From Cryptomeria japonica (lineage: Eukaryota > Streptophyta > Pinopsida > Cupressales > Cupressaceae): 64,000 bases of DNA. The stretch covers positions 441,403,213-441,467,212 of the forward strand of contig NC_081407.1 in the NCBI RefSeq assembly GCF_030272615.1. The letters run 5' to 3'. The stretch's first letter is position 1, and every line of letters begins with the position of its first letter. The notes under the pieces are model-generated. The model had not been told where the DNA came from, made no database searches, and worked only from the letters and a program-made list of their open reading frames with translations. A program made the translations under genes and the position numbers. Shown piece after piece: positions 21,783-32,466 of this stretch.

Positions 21783-23353
21783 ATGAAACCATGGAGAAAC
21801 AGGCTTATGCTTTAGTTAAAGCTGTCAAAGCTTTCAGGCCATACCTTGTGAATGCAAAAATCACTGCTTATGTCCCACATGCTGCAGTTAAGGATATTTT
21901 GTCCCAATTTGAGGTTATAGGAAAAAGGTGCAGATGGATCAATAGAATCCAAGAATTTGACATGGAAATAAAGATAACCAAATTGGTGAGAGGCTTAGGT
22001 CTGGCCAAGCTCATGACTGAATCTAATCTTCTGAATGTTGAGATAAATAATGTTGAAATCAAAAGTACTTCAGTCACTAGTATTGAAAGGCAACCTTGGT
22101 ATTCAGAGATAGTCCTATTTTTAAGAGATGATACATTTTCAGAAGGAATGACACATAATCAGAGAAGGACTCTGAAACTCAAGTCATAAAAATATGTTCT
22201 CATTCAAGGTGATTAGTTTTGGAGAAAAAGAGATGGAGAACTGCTAATGTGTTTAAATGAATTCTAGGCTAAAAGGGTGTTGATTGAAATGCATGATGGA
22301 GTATGTGGAGGCCATTACTCTGCTAAGACAACTGCTGGTAAGATAATTTGAGTTGGGTACTATTGGCCTACCTTATTCAAGGATGCTCATGAACATGTCC
22401 AGAAATGTGACCCATGTCAAAATTTTTCATCCAAATTGAAGTATGAAGGAGCTTTACCCCTAAATCCAGTCACAGTGGAAGCCCCTTTTGTCCAATGGGA
22501 CATTGATTTTATTAGAGAGATTGTTGAGAGATCAGGAAGAGGTCATAGATGGATCATAGTAGCCACTGACTATTTTACTAAATGGATTGAAGCTATTCCT
22601 ACAAGAAGAGCTACAAGTAAAGTTGTCATTGACTTCTTGATGGACAATGTTATAACTAGATTTGGAGTACCTGCAAAATTAGTAATGGACAATACCATGA
22701 GTTTCAGGTCAGAAGAGTTTGTTGGATATTGTACCAGTCATGGAATAATCATGTCTTAATCTTCACCCTATCATCCTCAGGGAAATGGACAAGCTGAATC
22801 TAGTAATAAAAGCCTCTTGAACATTATCAAGAAAATCCTAGAAGAGAACAAGAGGTCTTGGGATCAAAAGTTAAAATTAGCCTTGTGGGTTGATAGAGTA
22901 ACAGTCAAGAAGGCCATTAGAATGTTACCTTTTGAACTAGTTTATGGTACATAAGCTAGACTACCAGTAAACAATCTTCTTCCAGTTTATAAATTCCTGC
23001 AAGCTGAAGACATGGAGCTATCTGAACCTATGGAAAACCGAATGATTCAGATAGTGGAAGTGGAAGAGATCAAAACTCTAGCTCATAAGAGAAATCTGAA
23101 GATCCAATTGTAGTCCAAGTACCTTTTTGATAAAAGGACATCATTAAGGAAGTTTCAAATTGATGATATTGTTCTTTAGTGGAATGCAAGAGGGCAGGAC
23201 AAGGGAAAACATAAGAAATTTGAATCATTATGGATGGGCCCTTTTGTGGTCTATGATTTAAATGGAAAGGATTCTTATTTTATGAAAAATATGAATGATG
23301 AAGTACATGAATTTCCAGTGCATGGACAATTCCTAAAACATTATTTCTCTTGA
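21783..23353 (+). pseudogene. pol: Gypsy-2 pol fragment (RNase H, integrase)
   Basis: The RNase H-like region is at 21783-22080 (METMEKQ-like start, AYALVKAVKAFRPY, AYVPH, KRCRWINRIQEFDMEI). The integrase HHCC zinc finger is at about 22290-22425 (H...GGHYS...CDPC). The integrase core has the first Asp in QWDIDFI (about 22500), the second in VMDN (about 22688) and the Glu in GQAES (about 22795). A DNA-binding C-terminal part ends KHYFS and TGA at 23351. No chromodomain follows. In-frame stops occur at several places, mostly where Gln is expected. Tat/Athila-type lineage is inferred from the RNase H and integrase style. Confidence 0.85.
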
Positions 23354-23839
23354 AGTCCATGCACGGTAGGTCCTTTGTTTGTATATATTTTGTTTGCTTC
23401 CTGTTGTTTTTGTTTGGGTCTGTGTTTTGGTCTATTTCTCTAGAGTTTACTGAGTTTCTTGTGTTGACATTACGATCAACCATCCCCAGTCAGAGCCGCT
23501 ATTATTAGTGTTTAAGAAATGGGTTTTCTTTTCCCATGATTGGCTAGGTTTTTGAAATTTTGAGTCAGGTGTGCTATTAACTGCTTCAAATCTATTTTAG
23601 GTCTTTAAGGGTTAGGGTTTTTTAGTTTTAAATCGCTCAAATGTCTAATCAAAACCCTCTAGTTTCTATTCTTGTGTTACTTTATTCACTTAAGTAATTG
23701 GTCTTGGGGTCGTGTGAAGTGTCCCCCCTTGTTATTTGCTTAGGTGGTCATTAAATAATTGTGAAAAATCTATGCCCTATGTCTTTTTCCTTCTAATGTT
23801 GTCGGGTCCAGTAAGTGTCACGCAATTTTTAGATGAATC

Positions 23840-25460
23840 TATGACTTTCGCTATTTCATTAGGTGAAGTTGTGAGTGTTAAGCTATGTGAAATAGCGAAA
23901 GGAAAAAACATGTTCGACTATTTGCATTGGATTTGGTTTAACGAGATTCCATCTCGCTTTAGATCTAATGGCTGGCGTTGATTTGTAGCCGCAACGAGCT
24001 AGTAAATTACCTTTCGTGAAGTGGCAAAAAGGTTTGGAAGGACCCAGTGGTGAAGAATTTTCTACGGCTAAAAGGCGATCAAGTTCAAAAGAAATCAATG
24101 GCTCACGTTGTTTTTTGGCTAATAGATGCTCACATATTATACTTTGCGAAACAGCGAAAGGTTTTTTGGGCCCATGCAAAAGAGGTTTATAAGAAGCATA
24201 ACAGATGCACAGGTTCTCAAAGATCTAACGGCTAGCGCAGTTTCGCAGGAGAAAGATGCTCGACAAATAGCTTTCGTGAAACAACGAAATGACATGGCAT
24301 TCCAAGCAAGCAGTCTAGCTAGTTGAGATGGAAAATAAGATAATGAAACGTGGTTGAATATCAAAGTGGTCAGTGAATTGGATTTAAGGATTAAAGGGTG
24401 GGTCCAAGAAGATGAGTCATGCTGTGGGATAAGAAGTGACCTGGCAGATACAGGTGGCAAGGATGAGGTAGATCCTGATGTTTTCTCTCAGTGAATAAAA
24501 AGATGACATATGAGTTCGGGAATGACAAGACACCAGGTGGATAAAGCTGAGTAAGACAACCCACATCCGCTGGATTCAAGTATGTTGTTAAGCATCAAGC
24601 AAGTTTGATATAATCTAACGGTTCGCGTGTGTTCACGAAGGTAAGATGCTAGTGTTATAAGGTTTGCGGAATGGCGAAAAGGCTAGTGGGCCCAAAGAAC
24701 AGGTAAAGCATAAAGGTAAAAGAGGATCAACTTTGTTTTGATCCAAGGGTTCTCGTCGTTTTGTGGCTGCAAATCAAACGAGAATTAAGGCCTACGAAAT
24801 GGTGAAAGAGAAAGATAGGTTCTTCCTAGCATGACATGGAATGATAGCTGTTACTTCTTGTAAAGCTTGATGGTGATGTGTCAATTGACACGTAGTTTCA
24901 AAAGGTGATTAAAGGCCCGCCAAGGTGTAACTAGTGGTTATGCAGGAAGTAAGACATGTGGTTGAGTCTAAACTAAACCCGAAGAGTTTTCCAGGTCTAA
25001 TGGTCGAGTGCCATGTGGAACTTGTTAACCAGTAAATAAGTAGGGTAAACAATGTCCGGATAAAGGTCTCACTTAAAAGATGGTCATCTCAAGATTGATC
25101 TAACACTTCTCATTGTTTCGTGGCCTGAAGATGTAAATGAATTAACCTCTGCGAAATAGAAAAAAACCATTAGCCATCAAGATGAGGCGCAGTTGGTGAA
25201 AAAGTTGACAGTCCTGGTAGGAGTTAAAGGCCGAGCAGTTAGAGTTCCATCTAACACTTCGCGTAGCTTCGCAAAAGGAAATTGCTTGCGGGATAAAACT
25301 TGCAAAATGGCGAAAAGGAGGTAGGGCTAGATGCTAAGGCAAAGAGGTTAAAATAGTGTAAAGACTGATCAAGTCTCATCTGATCGGACGGTTGGCGTGA
25401 TTTCATTTGGTGAAATTACTAGGATGTTATGCTCTACGAAATGGTGAAAGAGCAAAAAGG
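23840..25460 (+). repeat. Degenerate GCGAAA/TTTCGC module array upstream of ORF-A
   Basis: About nine to eleven diverged units at roughly 100-200 bp spacing. A full unit reads approximately TCTAACGGCTNGCGT..TTTCG, then AGATGC, then TTTGCGAAATGGCGAAAAGG and often TGGGCCCA. Clear examples start near 24225, 24610, 24765, 25095, 25250 and 25380. The first unit contains a perfect 14-bp inverted repeat, CTTTCGCTATTTCA (23845-23858) and its complement (23888-23901). The reversed counterpart is at 39290-39660 and 47690-48010. No ORF here is convincing. Confidence 0.7.
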
Positions 25461-25825
25461 AAATATACAGGCATGTTATGACCCGTTAGAGCAAAATTTT
25501 CAAATTCTTCTATGAATTGAATTCTGAAAGGATGACCGAAGCATGCAGTATCAATGTCATAGTTAAGAGCCCGACTACCGTATATGATCTCGCATGAATC
25601 GAATGAAGGCATCATTTTAAAAAATTGTTGCAGAGAAGCAGTTGCAGAGAAAATTTCTTCACTTGCAGAGCAAATTCTTTAGTTGCAGAGCAAATTTCTT
25701 CAAGCAAAAAAAGGTTCTCTTGTACTCTTGGTTGGCAATTACTTGACAGTGTGTTTTAATTGAGGTTTTGATTTATTACAGAACAATTGGGGCTAGTAAT
25801 TAAATTGCTTGCATAGTTGTTTAAG

Positions 25826-28810
25826 ATGGCACCTGAAAGAGAATTCTTAGGAAAGGTTAATTACTAGGAGAGGGCTATCTGTGATGATTTCCTAGAACAA
25901 TTGACAATGTCAACTAATATGGTAGCAAGGGTAAAGGAATTAGTGCCAAGAGGTCCTCACCTAAAAATAGGAGAAGGATTGTATGACAAGGGCAACTGGC
26001 TAAGAGACCCTCAAATTGGGTTGTCTGGGTTGGGATTATTTAAAGTTGGATTTGGTATGAGAAACTCCCCAGCCCCAATGAACAACATCTGGGATTTGGA
26101 CGTAGGCAAATTGGTGGTCCCTAGAGTATTCATGGATGTGGATGTCCTAAGTTAGATTGCACACAACTATGACCCAATCACAAGAAGTGTAAAGGATATA
26201 AGTGGGAAAACCCTCATTGAAATAAATAATGAGGAGTTCAGAAATGCTTTTGGGCTTAGTGAGTTTACCAATTTTTAAGAGCCTATTCACTTTAAATCAC
26301 TAGCTCAGGTTTACAGTGTGCAGAGGAACCACCTTAGAAATTGGCCTCTCAAAGAATTCTTTATGAAGATAGGCGGGTTAACAGTTGTAGGACCTAACAC
26401 TGAGGAGCCTTTTTCTTTAAATCTGTTTACCCTTAGGGCCAAAGGATTGTATTGGTCACTCTATCAAATTTTAGGAGAAGACGCTGAGGCAAATATGCCA
26501 ACTCATTATATGTTAATGATTGCTCAAATTTTGAACCCTACTTTGGTAGTGACCTTTGATTATGCTTCCTTTATCACTTATGCTATCCATGAAGGATTGA
26601 TAGGAATAAAAAATGGGAAAGTGGATAGGCCTTTTGGATGGTACTCCCTCCTCATGCATTTAGTTCTATTCAAGGGTGGTGAGTATTTTGCAAGTGGAAT
26701 GGACATTGTGAAAGAGAAAGATGGAGAGAAGATGCCAGTGTAGTTATGGAGTACAGTGCTGTCATGGGACAGAGAAGATGCAAGCTTCTTAAAGTTTGAT
26801 AAATGTTTTGCATCTAAGATTAGGACTCTTATCTGTTCAGAGAATCCAAGAGTCCCTAAGGTTCTTTTGGAATTCATTAGGCCAAAAGAGTTTGCTGAGA
26901 ATGTTAAAATTGTCCATAATTGGGGTGATATTTACTTCTACCCCGTCTCCATAGTTTTCAGAGTATATGGTTTCAAAGGCACTCCATTTTGGTTAACCTA
27001 TCAGGTCCCTCTCAAAGTGGGAATTGTAGAGATCCTCAGGCAGATTGGTAGTGTGCAAGAGGCAGAGTTAATAGGAAGAGGTAAAGGGACCATTTTCCCT
27101 ATAATTACCATAGCACATCAATTTCTGATAATTAAAGGAGGTTGGAAGTATTTTGAAGTTTTCCTTCAACCGTATCATTTGTCAACTACAGTATCCCGAT
27201 GTGCTAACCCTAAAGATTTCTTCAATGGCATGTTCAGAAAGAGGGAAATATGCAGAGGTAGACCCCACCAATTCCAGTTTCTTGGAGACCTCATTAGGAA
27301 TGAGTTTGATTTAGATGAGAAAGAGCTGAGGAAGGAAAAGTGGGTGGCCTACAAGAAGGCTTTAGACTTTGTGCACCAATTTGACACTAACTATGACCCT
27401 TTGTCTAGCTTTCACCCCTTTGAAGAGAAGATAAAGTTCTTAATTCTTTGTTTTGAGGATGTGATGCAAACATTGAAAGAAAAGAGGGAGGTTGTAATTA
27501 AGAACAACCCTGAGAAAGCAAGACTGGTTCTAAATAGGTCTACATCTACCAAAGAAATCCCTCCTAGTGTTTACATGTTGCATAAGAAGTCCAGCTACAG
27601 TGTGTTGATGCCAACATTAGGGGAGCCTTCTACCTCAAAAGGGAAGAGGAAGATATAGGATGCCATTGACATTCAAGATAGCCCAAAGAAAGAAAGAGTG
27701 AGAAAGGAAGTACAAACTGATGAACCTTTGTACTCCCAATCTCAATCCCCTATTCATATAGGATATGAATAGGCAGTAGCTGAGCAACTCTTACAGTTAG
27801 GTAGTCTTGGAGAGATAGCATACACATATGATGAAGTGGAAGAGGGAATGCTAGAAGAGCCCCTTACTGTTGAGATGAACATTACTACTAATGAGTTCAA
27901 AGGCCAGGAGTGGGATCTTGAGATCAAGCAAGCCAATGATGATTTCTTGGCTGACAATAATTTTGTCACATCAGGAGCTTTCATGCAATTTCTGTGGAAG
28001 TAGAACATTGATAAATTTAATACTAGATGTGAAAAGAGGAAAGGTGAGCAGCCCCACAAGGATCTAGTTGTGGTGGAAGAAGAGATAAAGAAAGAAATGG
28101 TTGATGAGTTTAAGACTATCACCCTCGAACAGGGAAGAGACATGGTAGCACAGGCTAGGGTACTCATTCTCCTCGAATGGGACATAGTACATGCCTTGGT
28201 TTTAGAGGCAGTAAGAAAAGAGACCAAACCTATGTTGGGAGTCACTTTCAGCAATGATAATGTTGCACTGGTCATGTGGTCTCTTAAAAGAGATGAAAAT
28301 AAGAGGAATAAGGACACCCCAAGGTCAAGTTACCTTGGAGGAATGATAGTGAAAAGAGTGCATAGCACTGGGGTAGTGGAAGCTACTAGCACTGTTCTAG
28401 AGACTGCAATGTTTAGTGTTGCAGTAGCAGAAACAGAGGCTAAGGAAAAGGCAGATCTCCAAGTTAAGTTGGAGACAATTTTGAAAGCTTACAATAGTGC
28501 CAAGGAAGAGGTAAGGGGTAAAGATAGCATCATCGCCAAGCTACAAAGCCAGTTGGCAGGACAATACCATCAAGGTGAGTCCTCAACATTGATGATCTCC
28601 TCTTCTTCTGCAAGACCTCCACCTACCAGCCCCATTATTGAGTTCCCACCATCTCCAACACCTTCTAGTTCTCAGTTGATTGAGATCACTCCCCATGAGT
28701 TGGAGAATTTAAAACAAGCTCAGGCCCTATATGCAAAGAAATATGAAGAGAGAGTAAAGGCTACAATTTTAAGTTTTGCTGACACTAAAGGGGTCTTCAC
28801 TAATGTATAA
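25826..28810 (+). pseudogene. ORF-A (plus copy), unknown LTR-encoded protein
   Basis: About 995 codons in one frame from the ATG at 25826 (MAPERE) to the TAA at 28808. It has no frameshift and only seven nonsense codons: TAG at 25865, 26153, 26741, 27656, 27770 and 28001, and TAA at 26276. The homologue on the minus strand is at 39000-36170. Conserved blocks include ICDDFLE, GEGLYDKGNWLRDPQI, GLGLFKVGF, NSPAPMN, LFTLRAKGLYWSL, MPTHYMLMIAQILNP, FGWYSLLMH, ILSWDRED-like, HNWGDI, PYHLST and VVIKNNPEKARL. The C-terminal third is coiled coil followed by a Ser/Pro-rich stretch. There is no signal peptide, transmembrane segment or catalytic motif I can name. It is not a recognisable envelope. Function unknown. 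Confidence 0.75.
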
Positions 28811-29447
28811 CAACATGAGTAAGATTTTGGAAATGTCGAATGAGTTAAATGGGGACAAGGCTGTATTAATCCCTATTTTTGATAAATGGAGACCCAGAGA
28901 GTAGGATATAGAACTGATTTGTGTATCCTATGATGAGGCAGGGGATGACCCCATTATTAAATCCACCAATGATATGACAAAGGATTTTTTAAAGTTGGCA
29001 AAAGGAGTAGATAATTTACATAGAATGATCAACTTGTACAAGAAAGAGTACACTAATCAAGTTTTTGAATTATTCCTAGGAGGTTTTGTCAGCCCAACTC
29101 AATTAAAGGACAAACAAATATGGATTAAGGAATTGGATGCCAAATTGTCACCTAGAATAAAAGGAATTGTTAAATCAGAGGATGCCTCCATATTTGTCAA
29201 GACAATTGAGGAGATTGAGAAAATCAAATCTCATTATGGTTTCTTGAATTCAGAGGTCAATAAAATGAGGAATTCTTGGAAAAGATTAGCCAAGACAAAA
29301 GCAAAAGTAATTAACTTCTCATGGTTTACTGATGAGGTGTATCAGGAATGGACAAGAAAGTATGTAGTGCTTGATGTGGAGTAGTTAGAAAATGTTGCAA
29401 CAAAACAACAAGAGGAAGAAGCTATGGATGTTGAAAGAGACTTGTAA
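28803..29447 (+). pseudogene. ORF-B (plus copy), +1 frame after ORF-A
   Basis: Overlaps the end of ORF-A by eight bases (ATGTATAA). It has an ATG at 28803 and a second at 28815. A TAG at about 28903 and one at 29384 interrupt it. The protein is Lys/Glu-rich, with blocks YKKEYTNQVFELFLGGFV, QLKDKQIW and IEEIEKIKSHYGFL. The minus-strand copy (36030-35425) has the same +1 offset at the same point, so the arrangement is old. It could be a separate ORF, a frameshift product or a shared ancestral mutation. Confidence 0.6.
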
Positions 29448-30381
29448 CCGCATTTGTAAAAGGTTTTGTAACTTCTTAAGAAGTAATGATTGTAACAAAC
29501 TCTCCTAGGAAAGTCCGAAGCTATGTGTGCATCCATATTGTTATAAATGGATGCCAGGACTAGTGAAAAAAGGATCGCAAGGAATTGTAAGAAAATGCTG
29601 CAGAAATTTATCTGAACTTTTTTAAAGTTTTGGTGGAGAATATTTGAATGTTTTTGTAATACTTTCAGAAGAAATATTAATACACAGACCATTGGTTTTG
29701 AGTTTAAACTTTGTGTTGTCTTTAAGTATGTTTGCAAATGTTTATTGTTTCATTCTGAGTAATCTAGGGTTATTCTTTTTGAATATGGGTTGCAAGGCAA
29801 TTTTTAGTAAGAATGTTTCTTAGCTTTTCTCTTTAGGAGGCGAATTAAATACACAAGAATCATTTTTACCAGTAAATTCTTTGTGGGATACTTTGAATTT
29901 TGATGAACACAGTTTAGTCTGGTATAAATAAATTCTTATGTGTGTCAGACATATATAGGGATATGTAGAAGCCAAACTGATGGAATATGTAGAGATGTTT
30001 GATTGTGGAAGTATTGTTTGAACTTAGATGACTCTGTGACTTTGGATAAGGCATTGATATCTATTAAGGTTATATTCTATACATCTTGTAGATCAATACT
30101 AAACATGAGTATAAGTTTCATTCCTTTATTTCAATTAGTTTTAATGTGATAAGATCCATTGGTTTTCGGACTGGTTTGTTGTGGATTTATCTTTTAAAAG
30201 TGTGAATTCAATTCACAAAGGTATACCCGCCTGAACTTTGGATAAGTTCGAAGTGTAGAAGGTTAATCAAACCTTGTCATATGTTGTCTTGAAATTTTCC
30301 TTCTCTTTAATCTCTTTTATGCATACAAAGTTATCATATCACTATAAGGATTTTAAAGTGAATCAGATTTTGAGAACAACA

Positions 30382-30681
30382 AAACCAACATGATCCAACA
30401 GATAGAGGATATCATTTCTGATAGTTCTAAATTTTTGCAAGTACTTAATTTGATTGTAGTAGATATCTTTCAGATTGTACATAAAAGGTCATAGGAATTG
30501 AGGTAGAATTTGGAATTTTAATTTCTTTTTGACAACCTTTGTTATTGATGTCAATGGGGGAGTGATAGAGAGAAAGAATACTGAAGGAGATCATTTTCTT
30601 AGGGGGAGCACTTTCAGTTTTTGGCAATTTTGTTTTTTGATTTTTCTCATGAGTGTTGCCATCAATGCCAAAGGGGGAGAT
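30382..30681 (+). pseudogene. C2 ORF2 C-terminal tail and polypurine tracts
   Basis: Begins with MIQQIEDIISDS...FLQVLNLIVVDIF, matching the ORF2 end of C3 (MIQQAEATLNDS near 49340). Two purine tracts follow: TCAATGGGGGAG at 30551-30562 and CCAAAGGGGGAGAT at 30668-30681. The latter abuts the LTR. Confidence 0.75.
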
Positions 30682-31553
30682 TGTTGGAATTACACACTCA
30701 GATGAGAATAGTTGATGTTGTCATTGATGGCAACCAACTGGTAGTATGGTTCACAGCTTACACCGGCAACAGACTTCTCATACCGACACCGACAACTACA
30801 CAAAGTTCATTCACATCGGCATCTAGTTTACACCGGCAATGAATCACACTGACACTTAGGCCGACATAAGATAAAGTTTTGTGTATGCGAATTATATTGT
30901 AATATAATTAATTACTTGTAGCTGACATGATGTATTGTAAAGTCTCATATATGTATGAGATCTTGTCGGTCATTTTAGTAAGTGATAGGTATGCATAGGT
31001 AATTAATGCAAGAAGATTATGAGATCGAATATCTGTATATGCATTTTGATGTAATATTTTGATGAGCAAATAAGAGCAGAGAGTAAAGAAAGGTTTATGG
31101 CAGAGGTATTTGACAGAGCTTAAACTGATATTGAATCCAGCATTGCAGATGCTATTCTGAGCAGTACATTGTCATTAGATTTAATCATCCAATTTTGTAG
31201 TCAGTGTGACTCCTATTTTGTGATTGAGCAGTGAGATATAGGCTATTGGCCTTCCTGCATGTGCAGGCCCCTATTGTATTAGTAATATTTATTCATATTG
31301 GCTAGTGAGTAAATATTATGGGTTACAAATCCCACCGAGGTTTTTCCCCTACCGGGTTTCCTCACCAAAATATCTTGTGTTATGGTGTGCATTGATGCTA
31401 TCTCTCTTATTTCTCTTTATTGCTTTATTTCTTGTTTACCGACACATTAATTTGGGTTGTAAAGTTGCAAACAAGTTTAAATACTTCATATACTAGTTAA
31501 ACATTGATTCACCCCCCCTCTTAGTGTTTTTGGGACTAATCAAGTATCTAATA
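30682..31553 (+). repeat. C2 3' LTR
   Basis: 872 bp, starting TGTTGGAATTACACACTC right after the polypurine tract and ending GTATCTAATA. The final CA has decayed to TA. It aligns with the C1 LTR (2920-3724) and with the C3 LTR pieces. Copia-1 LTR sequence resumes at 31554. Confidence 0.85.
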
Positions 31554-32466
31554 GTAGGCGCACTACTAATCACAAAAAGGAGCCTCACTGACTACATAAA
31601 CATAAAACTACAATCTAGAAAGAAGAGTGAACTACAAGTATAACATCTCCTATGCCTGAGTACAGTTCTAGTTAAGCTCAATACCAAAGGCCTTAAACCT
31701 CTCTTACAAACCCAATTTGATCACCTATTATCGACCAAACCTTCTGCATATGATTACAACATTATTCACACATAGATCATCTTGTAACCTTGACCTATCA
31801 ACCCATGATCTACAAAGAGATCTTACATCATATTTATACCAACCCGAGACCTAAACAATTAGGTCGGCCAGCTAAAAGATAATACAATAAATTCATAACA
31901 TAAACCCATAATCCAATGATGAACAAGGTCATCTTAGGCCAAAAACAATGTAAACCAATCATTAAATCCCATCGGTAATGCATCAGGAACATCCTCCAAC
32001 ATGTTATAGAAACTGGTCGATAACCTAGATAACATCGAACCCAAAATAGGTCATCATAAACCAAATCCAATGCAATCAATGAACTAGAACATGAACAAGA
32101 TAACCAACAACATCCTAAAAGCCATTTAGAAGCCGCACCAACACCACTTATCACGTGCATCGAAATATCTTCAAAAAATCTCTTCCAGTAAAACCCTTAC
32201 TAGTGACCAAAAGGCTTACTAGAACAAATGATAGCTCCTGAGTGATTAAATCTTGAACTAGCTGATCATGATACACATCTGAATAGCATGAATGATAGAT
32301 CCAAACCAATTCCACAAACTAAAGCATACTGGCTCCTACCGGATCAATATCATAATCAACCACTCTATCGGAATCAATTGGAAACTGGTAAACAACCAAA
32401 ACAATCGATGTTGCCATCAATGAGAAAACATCAATGCAACACATAATCAATTCCAAATTGCCAACA
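31554..32466 (-). repeat. Copia-1 5' LTR, outer piece
   Basis: Matches 5369-6283 of the Copia-1 3' LTR almost base for base in length, ends CCAACA, and is followed by the CAACC duplication (32467-32471). Confidence 0.9.

Larger units (their letters stand above)
21783..30381 (+). mobile_element. Gypsy-2 (plus copy): 5'-truncated Tat/Athila-like element with giant 3' LTR
   Basis: Starts abruptly inside an RNase H domain, runs through integrase (ending at 23353) and a short spacer, then a proposed 3' LTR (23500-30381) carrying ORF-A and ORF-B. The right end, ...TTTGAGAACAACA at 30381, is identical to the end of the second copy. The 5' LTR, gag, protease and reverse transcriptase are absent, together with about 1.2 kb of C2 ORF2, so a deletion removed the left end. 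Confidence 0.75.
23500..30381 (+). repeat. Gypsy-2 3' LTR, proposed, about 6.9 kb
   Basis: The start is set by alignment with the second copy, whose outer end TGTTATCATTG (48350, minus strand) corresponds to TATTATTAGTG here at 23500-23510. The end GAGAACAACA at 30381 is shared. It contains a module array (about 23840-25460), ORF-A, ORF-B and a terminal 0.9 kb with a TATA-like ATTGTTATAAATGG near 29538-29551. The weak point is that no clear polypurine tract precedes 23500. A complete copy with two such LTRs would settle it. Confidence 0.65.
18954..31553 (+). mobile_element. Element C2: family C element, 5'-deleted, with nested Gypsy-2
   Basis: The plus-strand copy of family C. It holds an ORF1 fragment (18954-19665), ORF2 (about 20040-21782), a nested Gypsy-2 (21783-30381), the ORF2 tail with polypurine tracts (30382-30681) and a 3' LTR (30682-31553). 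The 5' LTR and the start of ORF1 are missing. Comparison with the Copia-1 LTR shows that about 93 bp of Copia-1 is missing too, so one deletion removed the left end of C2, that piece of Copia-1 and the last seven bases of Gypsy-1. Confidence 0.85.
5021..32466 (-). mobile_element. Copia-1: LTR retrotransposon, dead, with 20.4 kb nested inside its 5' LTR
   Basis: A minus-strand Copia element of about 7.0 kb once the block 11127-31553 is removed. Its order is 3' LTR 5021-6283, gag-pol 10818-6641, primer-binding site 10861-10872, and 5' LTR in two pieces (10875-11126 and 31554-32466). The LTR pieces correspond to about 5021-5275 and 5369-6283 of the 3' LTR, so about 93 bp of the 5' LTR is missing at the split. 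CAACC duplications flank the whole. Coding is broken by many stops and some frameshifts. It is inserted in the PMD pseudogene. Confidence 0.9.

Noticed and set aside
21786-21790. AAACC at 21786-21790 matching AAACC at 30382-30386 as a duplication around plus-strand Gypsy-2
   Set aside because: The left copy seems to lie inside the RNase H coding sequence (ETMEKQ), the element lacks its 5' end, and the left start is not TG. Chance is more likely.
21783-21792. Gypsy-2 plus copy as an independent 5'-truncated insertion
   Set aside because: About 1.2 kb of the C2 ORF2 is missing at the same place, so a deletion across the junction explains it better.
25826-28810. ORF-A as an envelope-like gene of the Athila type
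   Set aside because: Its position after pol would fit, but there is no signal peptide or transmembrane segment, and the minus copy puts it inside the LTR.
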